Source: Lacrimispora defluvii
GTDB lineage: Bacteria; Bacillota; Clostridia; Lachnospirales; Lachnospiraceae
DNA length: 64,000 nucleotides
Direction of reading: 5' to 3'
Assembly (NCBI GenBank): GCA_013036995.1
Contig: JAAOXG010000003.1
Span: 92,699-156,698 of the forward strand
A program made the position numbers and the translations under genes. Within the stretch, counting starts at the first letter, position 1. The number at the start of each line of letters is the position of its first letter. Shown piece by piece: positions 26,361-35,397 of this stretch. Under the pieces are notes generated by a model. It was given only the letters and a program-made list of their open reading frames with translations. It had not been told where the DNA came from and made no database searches.

Positions 26361-27995
26361 ATGCTTGAAGAAATAAAAATAAATCCTGATTTAAAACTTC
26401 AGTATTTGAAGAATGGATTCTGGTCGGACCGGACACTTGCTGACTGCTTTCATGAGTCAGTCAGGAAATATCCGGACCGGGAATATGTAGTTGATGACAG
26501 AGGATGCCGATATACATACAGGCAGATGGATGAGGCCGCTTCCAAAGTGGCGGCCTTTCTCCGTTCCCAGGGAATCGGCCCCGGTGATGTGGTTTCCTAT
26601 CAGATTCCCATCTGGAGTGAATTCGCAGTAATTACCATTGCCTGCTTTAAGGCGGGTGCTGCTGCCCACCCGATTGCCATGTCATACGAGGAAAAAGAAC
26701 TGGTCCGCTGCTTAAATCTAACCCAGGCGAAAGCTTACTTTGCTCCCACTTGCTTTCACAAGACCGATTATGAGGAAATGATTCAATCAGCACTTCCTCA
26801 CATTAACAGCCTTCGTGCAGTGGTTTTGCTGGATCAGACCAGGGAGATAAAAAGCAGCTGTTATGCCTGGAAGAATATTCTCCATGATTACAGGCCATTA
26901 AGGAGTGAGGAGTGTGCCCGGCAGACTGGACAGGATATTGCCGTCATTCTCGGGACCTCAGGCACTACCTGCGGCTCAAAGGGTGTAATTTTAACTCATG
27001 ATAACATCCGTTACAGCGAGGAGACCTTTAACCGGGAGCTGGGAATCTCAATGGACGATATCATGTTTATGCCTGCTCCTCTCAACCATGCAACCGGTTT
27101 TCACCATGGGATTATTGCTCCCATGCTCACAGGAGCTAAGGTGGTATTACAGCAGAAATACTGCTGTCGGGAAGCCATTGATTTAATGAATCTTGAGGCA
27201 TGTACTTATTCCATGGGCGCCACTCCTTTTATCTATGATATTTTAAGGGATTTAGAGACCAACGGAGGTGCTATCCCCTCTCTGAAATTCTATTTATGCG
27301 GCGGCGCACCTGTTCCGGGCTATATGGTACAAAAAGCCTGGGATTATGGGATACTTCTATGTGAGGTGTATGGTTCCACGGAGAGTGTTCCCCATGTTTT
27401 TGTCAGACCCTGTGACGCATTAAGGCTGAATGGAACTACTTCTGGAAAACCGCTGGAGGGAGTCGAGATTCGTGTAGTGGATGAAAACGGTGCAGATGTT
27501 CCTTTTGGAACTGCAGGAGAAGAATTGTCAAGAGGTCCCAATGTATTTGTGGGATATTTAAAAAACCGGGGGATTACCGATGAAGTTCTTGACGATGACG
27601 GCTGGTATCACAGCGGAGATCTCTGCGTTATGGATGAAGATGGAAATATACGGATTATCGGAAGAAAGAAAGATATGATTGTCCGTGGCGGTGAAAATTT
27701 AAATTCCAATGAAATTAATGATAATTTAGAAGGCTGTCCCGGAATTCTTGACCATACCGTCATTGGTATGCCTGACGAACGTCTGGGGGAACGGATCTGT
27801 GCTTTTGTGGTTGTTGCAAAAGGGTTTGAAAACCTGTCCCTGACAGATGTAATAGACTATTTAAAAGAGCACCGCATATCCAAACGCTTCTGGCCGGAAC
27901 GTCTGGAAATTATTAAACGAATTCCCCACACAGGCAGCGGAAAAGTAAAAAAATATCTGCTGCGGGAAGAGCTGTTAAAACGGATGAAGGGGTGA
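26361..27995 (+). CDS. AMP-forming acyl-CoA ligase
   Basis: 544-residue ANL-superfamily ligase that activates an organic acid with ATP and CoA. Motifs: A3 P-loop TSGTTCGSKG, A5 YGSTE, A7 YHSGD, A8 GRKKDMIVRGGENLN, and the catalytic lysine in HTGSGKVKK. Resembles CaiC, cyclohexanecarboxylate or medium-chain ligases; the substrate is not determined. AAGGAGAAGGGTT precedes the ATG, 41 bp after etfA. Confidence 0.9.
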   Translation: MLEEIKINPDLKLQYLKNGFWSDRTLADCFHESVRKYPDREYVVDDRGCRYTYRQMDEAASKVAAFLRSQGIGPGDVVSYQIPIWSEFAVITIACFKAGAAAHPIAMSYEEKELVRCLNLTQAKAYFAPTCFHKTDYEEMIQSALPHINSLRAVVLLDQTREIKSSCYAWKNILHDYRPLRSEECARQTGQDIAVILGTSGTTCGSKGVILTHDNIRYSEETFNRELGISMDDIMFMPAPLNHATGFHHGIIAPMLTGAKVVLQQKYCCREAIDLMNLEACTYSMGATPFIYDILRDLETNGGAIPSLKFYLCGGAPVPGYMVQKAWDYGILLCEVYGSTESVPHVFVRPCDALRLNGTTSGKPLEGVEIRVVDENGADVPFGTAGEELSRGPNVFVGYLKNRGITDEVLDDDGWYHSGDLCVMDEDGNIRIIGRKKDMIVRGGENLNSNEINDNLEGCPGILDHTVIGMPDERLGERICAFVVVAKGFENLSLTDVIDYLKEHRISKRFWPERLEIIKRIPHTGSGKVKKYLLREELLKRMKG

Positions 27996-28001
27996 CAGGC
28001 T

Positions 28002-28556
28002 ATGACTCAACAAACATTCGGACCAAGAAGATGCCGTGATACAAGAAAACCTCCGGCTAACCAGTGTCCGGAAGTATCCTTTTACCGATGTGAAACATGC
28101 GGCGGACTGTTTCCCGCCATTTCTGTTTCTACCCCTGGTGAGACGGAAATTTTATGCTGCGGTTCAAAAGCGGTTCATTTAATACCGGAATCACCAGACC
28201 TGGTAAACGATAAGATTCACTTAAACTATCGAATCACCGGCGGCTACAATGACAACGCCGTGGAAGTATTCTGGGAAACATTAAAGCCGGAATATATGCC
28301 GGAGTGGATGTATTTAAAAACGTTTACCGGGGGGTACTTAAAATATTTACCTGAGACAAAGCGTCCTCCTCTTGTTTTTTCCCTGGCAGATACCGATGCC
28401 TTTGCCTATTGCGATGAAGACCCATGCCTGGAATGCGTCTTCCGCTGTAAACGTGGATTTGTAATCTATTCCTATTCCAGGGAAACAGGGCTGACTGCGA
28501 TTCCGCTAGATAAAATGACGGCTCAGTGGCAGTCCGGTGCAAATGAGAAAGCTTAA
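28002..28556 (+). CDS. Desulfoferrodoxin-like protein without the catalytic iron site
   Basis: 184 aa. Residues about 28-55 match a desulforedoxin centre: CETC and, later, CC (an FeS4 site). The remainder aligns in order with the superoxide reductase domain of desulfoferrodoxin (IHLNYRI, PEYMPEWMYLKT, GGYLKYLP, AFAYC). The histidines that bind the catalytic iron are mostly gone: the AHPM position is FWE, KHWIEW is EYMPEW, and CNLHG is CDEDP. It may be an electron carrier rather than a superoxide reductase. It lies 6 bp after the ligase stop, inside the acyl-CoA operon. Confidence 0.7.
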   Translation: MTQQTFGPRRCRDTRKPPANQCPEVSFYRCETCGGLFPAISVSTPGETEILCCGSKAVHLIPESPDLVNDKIHLNYRITGGYNDNAVEVFWETLKPEYMPEWMYLKTFTGGYLKYLPETKRPPLVFSLADTDAFAYCDEDPCLECVFRCKRGFVIYSYSRETGLTAIPLDKMTAQWQSGANEKA

Positions 28557-28605
28557 TGAAGAGTTTTCCTGACTGACAGACTATATAAATATTGGAGGGA
28601 ACATT

Positions 28606-29904
28606 ATGTTAGCTACAATTGGTCTTATTATTGCCATTGCACTTTTAGTTGTAATGATTATCAAGGGCATCGATATGATAACAGCGACGGTGATCACGGC
28701 AGCCATTATTCTGGTCACAAGCGGACTGGATCTTAAGGAAGGGTTTCTGACCACATTTTCCGGCGGTGCCGGCGGCTTTGTAGCCTCCTGGTTTTTAATC
28801 CTGGGGCTTGGCGGAGTCTTTGGCCAGCTTGTTTTAGAAACAGGTCTGGCAACAAAAATCGCCCAGACACTGACAAAGAAGCTGGGAACGAAAATGGTAG
28901 GTCTGGTCATCCTGATCTGTACATTTTTCATCACTCTGCTTGGTATCAACGGTTATATTATGGTTTTTGTCCTTTACCCCATTGCCGATAACCTTTTATA
29001 TGAAAATAAAATGGACCGGCGGGTGCTTCCCTTCCTTCTTTTGGGCGGCGGTGCTTCTGCCAATGGTTTTGCCTATTCCTTAGATATCTGCAATGTACTG
29101 CCAAGTAAATATTTAAATACCTCCCTTGGATCAGCGCCTCTTCTTTCCTTTGTATTTACCGCGATCCTAGCTGTTTCTTACTTCCTGTATTTTAATTATG
29201 CACAAAAGCAGAGTCTGAAAAAAAACACACCGGAACAGCTTCTTGCCATGTATAAGACACAGCAGACAGCCGTTTCGGAAGAGGAACTTCCCGGGATTTT
29301 CATGTCCGTTCTTCCTTTTGTCCTTGTTTTAGGCTGTGTAGTTGCAACCTCCAGCTGGGGAACTTCCCCAAGCATTATGTTCTCTCTGGTAATTGGTATC
29401 CTGTTAATTATCTGCACCCAGTTAAAACGGATTAAGAACATGAAAACTTCCATTAAAACCGGAAGCAGCTCCGGCTTAAGCTCCATGCTTACGGTTGCTG
29501 CAGTTATGGGACTTTCCAAAGTTTTAGGCGCTTCTCCTGCATTCCAGCAGCTGCAGCAGGCAGTGCTTGCCATGAATATGCCCGCATATCTGAAAGCATT
29601 TTTCGGCACAACGGTGCTGACCGGACTGACCGGTTCCGCAATTTCAGGTGAAACCATCTTCATGGAGAGCTTTGGAAAAGCATTTGTTGATATGGGAGTC
29701 AATGTTGCTGCTCTCCACCGCATTGTAACAGAATCTGCCCTGATCTTAAATAAACTGCCTAACTCCTCCGTTGCAATCCTCACCATGTCCATCTGCGGAT
29801 GCAGCTTAAAGGAAAGCTATAAACATATTATTTTAGGAACCATGATCCCGGCTTTTATTGGTGGACTGGTAATTGCACTTATGGCGACAGTGGGTATTGT
29901 ATAA
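28606..29904 (+). CDS. GntP-family permease
   Basis: 432 aa with about twelve hydrophobic segments. Typical GntP/CitM-like features: GGAGGFVASWFLILGLGGVFGQL and, near the C terminus, TGLTGSAISGETIFMESF and LHRIVTESALILNKLPNSS. Members import gluconate, hydroxy acids or other carboxylates with protons. It probably supplies the acid used by the operon. Last gene; a terminator follows at 29937. Confidence 0.85.
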   Translation: MLATIGLIIAIALLVVMIIKGIDMITATVITAAIILVTSGLDLKEGFLTTFSGGAGGFVASWFLILGLGGVFGQLVLETGLATKIAQTLTKKLGTKMVGLVILICTFFITLLGINGYIMVFVLYPIADNLLYENKMDRRVLPFLLLGGGASANGFAYSLDICNVLPSKYLNTSLGSAPLLSFVFTAILAVSYFLYFNYAQKQSLKKNTPEQLLAMYKTQQTAVSEEELPGIFMSVLPFVLVLGCVVATSSWGTSPSIMFSLVIGILLIICTQLKRIKNMKTSIKTGSSSGLSSMLTVAAVMGLSKVLGASPAFQQLQQAVLAMNMPAYLKAFFGTTVLTGLTGSAISGETIFMESFGKAFVDMGVNVAALHRIVTESALILNKLPNSSVAILTMSICGCSLKESYKHIILGTMIPAFIGGLVIALMATVGIV

Positions 29905-29936
29905 TCTGGTTGAGATGAATCGTCTATGATAAAGAA

Positions 29937-29976
29937 ACAGCGGTATGCCCTTGTGGCAGCATACCGCTGTTTTCTT
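29937..29976 (+). terminator. Terminator of the acyl-CoA operon
   Basis: Stem ACAGCGGTATGC / GCATACCGCTGT (29937-29948 and 29959-29970) followed by TTTCTT. Confidence 0.88.
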
Positions 29977-29982
29977 ATATGT

Positions 29983-30144
29983 TTAATTCTTTTTGTTAGT
30001 ATTTAAAAACGTCTGAAAAAACTCCAGAAACCCATCTACTACGGCAACTGTATCAAGTTCTTCATCATCTGTCAAAGTTTTTCCATTTACGTCCAGACAA
30101 CCGTTTCTGCATTGCTGATAATTTAGCTGGATTTCCAGTTCCAT
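29983..30144 (-). CDS. Small unrecognised ORF downstream of the LysR gene
   Basis: 53 codons, reading MELEIQLNYQQCRNGC and then an acidic part DDEELDTVAVVDGFLEFFQTFLN. Composition looks protein-like and it runs in the same direction as the LysR gene, 38 bp after its stop. There is no good ribosome binding site before the ATG, so it may be translated by coupling or may be a remnant. Family not recognised. Confidence 0.4.
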   Translation of the reverse strand: MELEIQLNYQQCRNGCLDVNGKTLTDDEELDTVAVVDGFLEFFQTFLNTNKKN

Positions 30145-30182
30145 ATATTATTCTCATATTCTGCTCCATCCTGTCTGTCCGA

Positions 30183-31067
30183 TTACGGCAGATTCATCTC
30201 GTGCGCCACAATGAAATCCGCAAATGCTTCCACAGAGGAGGAAACGAAATTCTTTCTGCTGAATGTCATATAAATCAGGCGGGTATCCTTTGGTACATCT
30301 GACAGAGGAATCAGTACCAGGTTATCAAATTGTTTTAAAAAGGGAGTGCGGGCAACGATAGCTGCCAGATTTGACTCTGATATCACACCTCCGATGGAAA
30401 TTTCGTCATCATAAGAAAACGTTGCCTCCACCTCATGCTGCTGCAAAAGATTACGGACCACCTTTCCGATAGGTATGCAATCACGATATGTAGTAAGATT
30501 ATAATTCTTTAATTCGCTTAAACATAATTCTTTTCTTTCTGCAAGGGGATGGGCGTCGTTAACGATCAAAACCAGCTCCTGTGCCATAATGGGAACAAAT
30601 AAAAGATCAGGTTCCTCTTCCACCATGGAACAAAAACCCAGGTCATATTTTCCAGCTGCTACCCCATGAGCGACCTCAATAGACATCCCCTGGAATATGT
30701 TAAATTTTGCCTGAGGATTCTTTCTCATGTAATTTTGAATTGCTGTCGGAAGAAAATCACCTAATAAAGTGGGGATACAGCCTACATCAATGGTACCTCC
30801 CAGCTGACCAGAATGCATCTTCATGGTGGCTATTCCCCGTTCCAGTTCGTTTAACGCCTGGGATACATGGATATAAAATTCTTCTCCGTATTTTGTCAGT
30901 GTTACATTTCGTCCTTTTTTCTGAAACAAGGATATTCCAAGTTCACTTTCCAGTGAAGCGATCGAGTCACTTAACGAGGGCTGAGCGATGTAAAGTTCTT
31001 TTGCGGCTTTCGTATAATGCTGTAATTCTGCTAATTTTATGAAATAATATAACTGCGGCAAATTCAT
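30183..31067 (-). CDS. LysR-family transcriptional regulator
   Basis: 294 aa. N-terminal winged helix-turn-helix (NLPQLYYFIKLAELQHYTKAAKELYIAQPSLSDSIASLE split across the domain), then the substrate-binding-like effector domain (about 90-290). I use the ATG at 31067, which has GGGGGGATC upstream. It lies convergent to the acyl-CoA operon and may regulate it, but it is not divergent from it as is common for LysR pairs, so the link is only inferred. Promoter TTGTCA-17-TATAAT is at 31118-31146. Confidence 0.9.
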   Translation of the reverse strand: MNLPQLYYFIKLAELQHYTKAAKELYIAQPSLSDSIASLESELGISLFQKKGRNVTLTKYGEEFYIHVSQALNELERGIATMKMHSGQLGGTIDVGCIPTLLGDFLPTAIQNYMRKNPQAKFNIFQGMSIEVAHGVAAGKYDLGFCSMVEEEPDLLFVPIMAQELVLIVNDAHPLAERKELCLSELKNYNLTTYRDCIPIGKVVRNLLQQHEVEATFSYDDEISIGGVISESNLAAIVARTPFLKQFDNLVLIPLSDVPKDTRLIYMTFSRKNFVSSSVEAFADFIVAHEMNLP

Positions 31068-31117
31068 GCAGATCCCCCCTATATTTTGTTTAAAACACAA
31101 CAGCTTTATCTATGTAT

Positions 31118-31146
31118 ATTATACAAAAAACGACAAGATTTGACAA
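31118..31146 (-). promoter_or_regulatory. Promoter of the LysR gene, overlapping a plus-strand TTGACA
   Basis: Minus-strand TTGTCA (31141-31146), 17-nt spacer, TATAAT (31118-31123). A plus-strand TTGACA at 31140-31145 with TATTCA 17 nt later shares the same bases, giving two back-to-back promoters. The rest of 31068-31419 is AT-rich and holds no convincing gene. Confidence 0.55.
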
Positions 31147-31419
31147 CTGTTTGTGTGAATTATATTCAGTATTTTTGCACTTATTAAATAATAAATCAGG
31201 CCCTATTCTTGCTATAATAAAATATAACCAGCCCGTTAAAAATAGTAGTGCAGAATCAAATGACTCTTATAAGCAAGATGGAGTACAAAGTTGTTATATA
31301 ACCACTTTATAAAACGTATAACATATGAAATAATATAAAGTGATATGAAATGAAGTTTACAACATGATTCATTACTTATTTATTAATTAAACAAACGTTA
31401 AGAAAAAGGAGTGTAAACT

Positions 31420-31746
31420 ATGACCCCAAAAAAATTATTGTTCGTTTTTATCATTATTTTGTTGTTATTAACTGGATGCAGCAATGAAAAAAAGGAAAAA
31501 TACTTTAAAGGAATTGTTTCAGAGGTCACTGATACTTACTTTATAGTAATTCCAAATGAAGGTGAAACCATAAAAGACATGGGCGATAAAGTCTGGGTCC
31601 CTAAAAAAATAGTATCTGCAGATGGAGTCCCAGATATTTCTGTTGACGATAGAATACAGGTGCTATATAAAGATGCAGAGAAATCTGACGATGGAATAAA
31701 ACTGGATGTAGTTTTTGCAATTTATAAAGAGTCCGAGATTGAGTAA
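31420..31746 (+). CDS. Small lipoprotein of unknown function
   Basis: 108 aa. N-terminal signal with lipobox LLTGC (Cys at about residue 20), then a 70-residue domain with FKGIVSEVTDTYFIVIPNEGE and a DRIQVLYKDAE segment that resembles small beta-barrel/OB-like lipoproteins. Anchored outside the membrane. AAGGAG precedes the ATG. The gene and its surroundings are richer in A+T than neighbouring operons, suggesting acquisition. Function unknown. Confidence 0.75.
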   Translation: MTPKKLLFVFIIILLLLTGCSNEKKEKYFKGIVSEVTDTYFIVIPNEGETIKDMGDKVWVPKKIVSADGVPDISVDDRIQVLYKDAEKSDDGIKLDVVFAIYKESEIE

Positions 31747-31851
31747 TTATTACATAGCCAATAGGAGTTTCATAGATATCGACACCACCAACGAGCCGAT
31801 GTAGATACTCAGATCCCTTTGTCATGAGTACTTTATGAATTCCCCTGGAAT

Positions 31852-31902
31852 AAAAAAACGCTCACTGCAATCCCCTTTCGTATGAAATGAGCAAGTGAGC
31901 GT
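31852..31902 (-). terminator. Terminator after rlmH
   Basis: Stem ACGCTCACTGC / GCAAGTGAGCGT (31858-31868 and 31891-31902) with one mismatch; on the minus strand it is followed by seven Ts. It ends the comEA-to-rlmH run. Confidence 0.75.
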
Positions 31903-31920
31903 ATCTTATATCTGTTACAT

Positions 31921-32400
31921 CTATTTATGATAAGGTTCCCCATTAATAATCCGATAACTCCGGTAAATCTGTTCCAGCAAAATCACCCGCATCAACTGGT
32001 GGGGGAACGTCATATTAGAAAAGCTCAGCTTATAATCAGCCCGCTTTAACACAGCGTCAGCCAGCCCAAGGGAACCGCCGATAATAAATACAATCTGGCT
32101 TACTCCGCCCACTCCAAGAGCCGCTATTTTTTCTGACAGCTTTACAGAATCCGGGGTATCTCCGTCAATGGCCAGAGCGATCACATAGGCGCCTTCCTTG
32201 ATGGAAAGAAGGATTCTCTCGCCTTCCTTCTCCTTAATCTGCCGTTCCACCGTCTCACTGGCATGATCAGGTGTCTTCTCATCTGCCACCTGGATCACCT
32301 CAAGCTTGCAGTAGCGGCTCAGTCTCTTGCTGTATTCGGCTATGGCGTCAGTATAAAACTTTTCTTTTATCTTCCCCACAGTTACCAATGTGATCTTCAT
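31921..32400 (-). CDS. rlmH: 23S rRNA pseudouridine-1915 N3-methyltransferase
   Basis: 159-aa SPOUT methyltransferase (RlmH, formerly YbeA). The knot region shows [23 protein letters not shown] and the C-terminal EPYHK, and the start [16 protein letters not shown] is diagnostic. It methylates helix 69 of 23S rRNA. It starts 11 bp after the alpha/beta hydrolase gene. Confidence 0.97.
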   Translation of the reverse strand: MKITLVTVGKIKEKFYTDAIAEYSKRLSRYCKLEVIQVADEKTPDHASETVERQIKEKEGERILLSIKEGAYVIALAIDGDTPDSVKLSEKIAALGVGGVSQIVFIIGGSLGLADAVLKRADYKLSFSNMTFPHQLMRVILLEQIYRSYRIINGEPYHK

Positions 32401-32411
32401 TCGTATCTCCT

Positions 32412-33440
32412 CTATCCATTCAATTCTTTCTTCATCATGGCAATTAAAAAGCCGGTGATATCTCTCGCAGACCGTTTTTGCCCTGTCTTCACTTTCCGGA
32501 CAACTTTTCCTTCCGGTTTTACATTAATATGATATACAACCCGTAAGAATTCTTCCGCTTCCTCCCAGGCTTCCCGGCTTTCCGGGATTAGATCCAGCCC
32601 CATCTGGAATACATGAAACATCCCTTCAAAGACGGATATCCGGCATTTCACCCCAGCTTTTTTTAACTTTTGACCAACCATCAGGGTGTCACTTAACAGT
32701 ACCTCGTAATTTCCCACCTGCATCAGTACGGGAGAAAACCCGCTAAAATCTCCGAACAGCGGCGAGATATACGGTTCCATGGGATCTGCCTCTCCAATAT
32801 ACGTAGAATCGTAAAGCATGTTATGGGTGGAATTACCAAAAAGGGGATCCAGCTCATAATTAGCCTGATAACTTTCCCCGCTGTTTGTTAAATCCGTCCA
32901 GGCAGACATGGTGAGAAAGCCTCCCGGAAGAGGCAGGTGATTGTCCTTTAAATAAAGACCCAATGCAAGGCCTAAACCACCGCCGGCCGAATCTCCTGCT
33001 ATTACAATGTTTTCAGGGGCATACCCCTTCTCCTGCAATAGCCACTGGTAAGCCGAAACGGCATCCTGCAAAGCAGCCGGATAGGGATCTTCCGGAGCTA
33101 CCCGGTAATCCGGAGTCAGAACATCTCCACCATAACTGATCTTGGAATACCGGACTGCAAATTTCCGGTATATATTCTTCATTGGGCCGATATAGCCGCC
33201 ACCATGAAGTTGAAGAATCACCCGCCCTGTAACCACTCCAACAGGTCTTAAATATTCCATCTTTAAATCACATTTTTCTATAATTTCATATTCATATCCA
33301 GCCGGACATACCCAGGCCGGCTCCACCGGATTTTTTCTCAGTTCGCCGCTCTGGAATGGCTGCTTAAACGAAGTTTCCATCACATTCTGCATCATATCTC
33401 TCACCAGGTTTCCCATCACACTCACTTTTTTTCTTCTCAA
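32412..33440 (-). CDS. Alpha/beta hydrolase, hormone-sensitive-lipase (acetyl-esterase) type
   Basis: 342 aa. Oxyanion motif HGGGYIG, nucleophile GDSAGGGLG, and acid/histidine elements in DPLFG... and GMFHVFQM, so the catalytic triad can be assembled. No signal peptide. I keep the TTG start at 33440 because AGGAGG lies 7 nt upstream. It directly follows the acyltransferase-DUF6320 gene, suggesting an acylation/deacylation pair acting on one product. Substrate unknown. Confidence 0.85.
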   Translation of the reverse strand: MRRKKVSVMGNLVRDMMQNVMETSFKQPFQSGELRKNPVEPAWVCPAGYEYEIIEKCDLKMEYLRPVGVVTGRVILQLHGGGYIGPMKNIYRKFAVRYSKISYGGDVLTPDYRVAPEDPYPAALQDAVSAYQWLLQEKGYAPENIVIAGDSAGGGLGLALGLYLKDNHLPLPGGFLTMSAWTDLTNSGESYQANYELDPLFGNSTHNMLYDSTYIGEADPMEPYISPLFGDFSGFSPVLMQVGNYEVLLSDTLMVGQKLKKAGVKCRISVFEGMFHVFQMGLDLIPESREAWEEAEEFLRVVYHINVKPEGKVVRKVKTGQKRSARDITGFLIAMMKKELNG

Positions 33441-33469
33441 ATGTCTACCTCCTTTCCAGAAAGCACGTT

Positions 33470-35326
33470 CTATATATGAAATCGTCTGATCAGCTCATTC
33501 TTTACTCTCCGGTCTCCCAAAACAATGGTGACTGCAAGAATTATCACGGTCACTGCCACTGTCACAATGGACAGAAGCGGTCTGGTAATCAGCCCTGCCG
33601 CCCATAGAATCAACGGAATAAAGCTGAAAACAGTAACTGCAATCTGGTACATGAAATAGCTTTGCCAGTTCATTCGGTTAACAAGAATTAAAAATACCAC
33701 CGCCAGGTCAGCAAATAATATGGTACTTGGTATCCCATAGTTCACAGACCAGCCGCTGTACCCTGTCACATGATCAATCGCAACCCATACGATCTCTGCT
33801 GCTATGGTCTGCATGACTACTTTCCCTGCCAGATTGGAATGTCGCATAAAGGAATACCGGACTGTCATGACGGAATAGGCCATTAAGGCAATTGCGATCA
33901 CTGACCATATGGAACCAGAATAGGTAGCCAGGTTAATGATTCCAAGAATCACCGCGGCAAAAATCATAATGCCGTAAAAGATATTGGCAATCTTTTTCAT
34001 CCGCTCCTTGTCATACCGGATCTGGGGATACTGTCCCTTATCATCTCTGTGATCCGGCACCCCATTGCTTTCCAGTTCAACCGGAATCCCTTCATTCCTT
34101 AGAAAACCAAAAAACGTGTCCGCAAGCCTTGTATCCTGAAAAACAGAACTGAAGGTAACAATCACCTCATCAGCATAGGAACAAACTCCACATTTCATGG
34201 GCTGTCTGCGTGAAACTCCGATCATCATGGTAAAGCGTTCAATCTCATTTGCATATTCTTCATCCATCTCAATGGGACCGATGTTTGACAATGTCATGGT
34301 ATATGCCCCATTGTTCCTCCAGAATATCAGATTTAAAGCAAGCCATTTTATAACAAGAGGAGTAATGCGCAGATACCACTTCTTCTCACTGGAAACATTA
34401 TAGGAAATGGTCTCCTCCATCTTCTCTTTTGTAATCTTTTCATCCATCTGGGTACAGACCACATGTAATATTTCCTCAAACGTATGATTCTCTCCGGAAG
34501 AAAGAAATTCCACTAAAGTCACAGCAAAAAAATTCGCCATTGTCTCAGAACCGAAAAAATTCCTTAGATTAATGGGAATGCTGATTCCTATGGATTGTTC
34601 AGACGGCTTCTTTTTTAAATACTCCTGATAAATAGACCAGATCAGTGCAGCAGTTAAGAAGCGGGTAATACTGACGCCATACCCCTTGCTTACAGCCTTT
34701 ATTTCTTTTAAACCGATATAACCGTGAAGAATATTCTCCTCATCCAGTGAGAGCAGCTCCCCGGTAATATGATAGGCTTTTGCAGAACTGTATTTCTGTT
34801 TCCGGATCTTTCTATAGTTACGGACGTAACTGTCCTCCACATTCATGGAAACTTCGGAAGAAATCTTCTGGGGGGCTCTGTGACCGGTTCTTGAATCCTT
34901 TATCAGATCCAGATAGCGGTAAACCAGTGCCTTTAAAAAATTAACAGCACCCAGTCCATCTGTGACAGCATGAAATACCTCCAGATTGATCCGGCTGCCA
35001 AAATAAGTGACCCGGAATAAAAAAAGCTGGTTGCTGTGAGGGTCAATATACTTACAGGGATAGGTTGTCTCCCGTTCAATGACCGGCATCCGGCTGTTGT
35101 GTTCAAAATAATACCAGAAAAAGCCTCTCCTCAGTTTCACAGAAAATCCTTCAAACTGAGGCAGAACTTCCTCTAACGCTCTCTGTAAGGTTCCAGGTAC
35201 CACTTCACTTTTTAGCTGGGCACTGATTCGGAACACATTGCTTAAATTTTCATCGGCTATGACAGGAAAAATCTTTGCCGTATTGTCAAGCCTTCTCCAT
35301 CGTTCCCCCTGCGGGCTTTTCTTCAT
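33470..35326 (-). CDS. Condensation-like acyltransferase with C-terminal membrane DUF6320 domain
   Basis: 618 aa. The first 430 residues resemble alcohol acetyltransferase/condensation-domain proteins: active-site HAVTDG (HxxxDG) near residue 125, and a DFGxx-like region is weak. After a linker (about 435-460) come six hydrophobic helices matching DUF6320. I use the ATG at 35326 with AAGGAG upstream; the longer frame overlaps the response regulator gene. The protein presumably acylates a small molecule or lipid at the membrane. Adjacent hydrolase may act on the same product. Confidence 0.78.
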   Translation of the reverse strand: MKKSPQGERWRRLDNTAKIFPVIADENLSNVFRISAQLKSEVVPGTLQRALEEVLPQFEGFSVKLRRGFFWYYFEHNSRMPVIERETTYPCKYIDPHSNQLFLFRVTYFGSRINLEVFHAVTDGLGAVNFLKALVYRYLDLIKDSRTGHRAPQKISSEVSMNVEDSYVRNYRKIRKQKYSSAKAYHITGELLSLDEENILHGYIGLKEIKAVSKGYGVSITRFLTAALIWSIYQEYLKKKPSEQSIGISIPINLRNFFGSETMANFFAVTLVEFLSSGENHTFEEILHVVCTQMDEKITKEKMEETISYNVSSEKKWYLRITPLVIKWLALNLIFWRNNGAYTMTLSNIGPIEMDEEYANEIERFTMMIGVSRRQPMKCGVCSYADEVIVTFSSVFQDTRLADTFFGFLRNEGIPVELESNGVPDHRDDKGQYPQIRYDKERMKKIANIFYGIMIFAAVILGIINLATYSGSIWSVIAIALMAYSVMTVRYSFMRHSNLAGKVVMQTIAAEIVWVAIDHVTGYSGWSVNYGIPSTILFADLAVVFLILVNRMNWQSYFMYQIAVTVFSFIPLILWAAGLITRPLLSIVTVAVTVIILAVTIVLGDRRVKNELIRRFHI

Positions 35327-35397
35327 CGTTTCGGCACTCCTTAATTTAAGAAAAGGCGGATCTCTCCGGTCTCCCGGCAGAAATCCTCCTTTTTTCA

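Noticed and set aside
29196..29792. 198-codon open frame antisense to the GntP permease gene
   Set aside because: It is a mirror frame of a well supported membrane protein, has no ribosome binding site and shows no recognisable domain.
20834..29904. Carnitine/gamma-butyrobetaine (cai or gbu) operon
   Set aside because: Gene types partly match, but there is no BCCT or CaiT transporter and no crotonase, and a GntP permease takes their place; I therefore leave the substrate open.
31112..31312. 66-codon plus-strand frame between the LysR gene and the lipoprotein gene
   Set aside because: No ribosome binding site, AT-driven composition, and it covers the LysR promoter.
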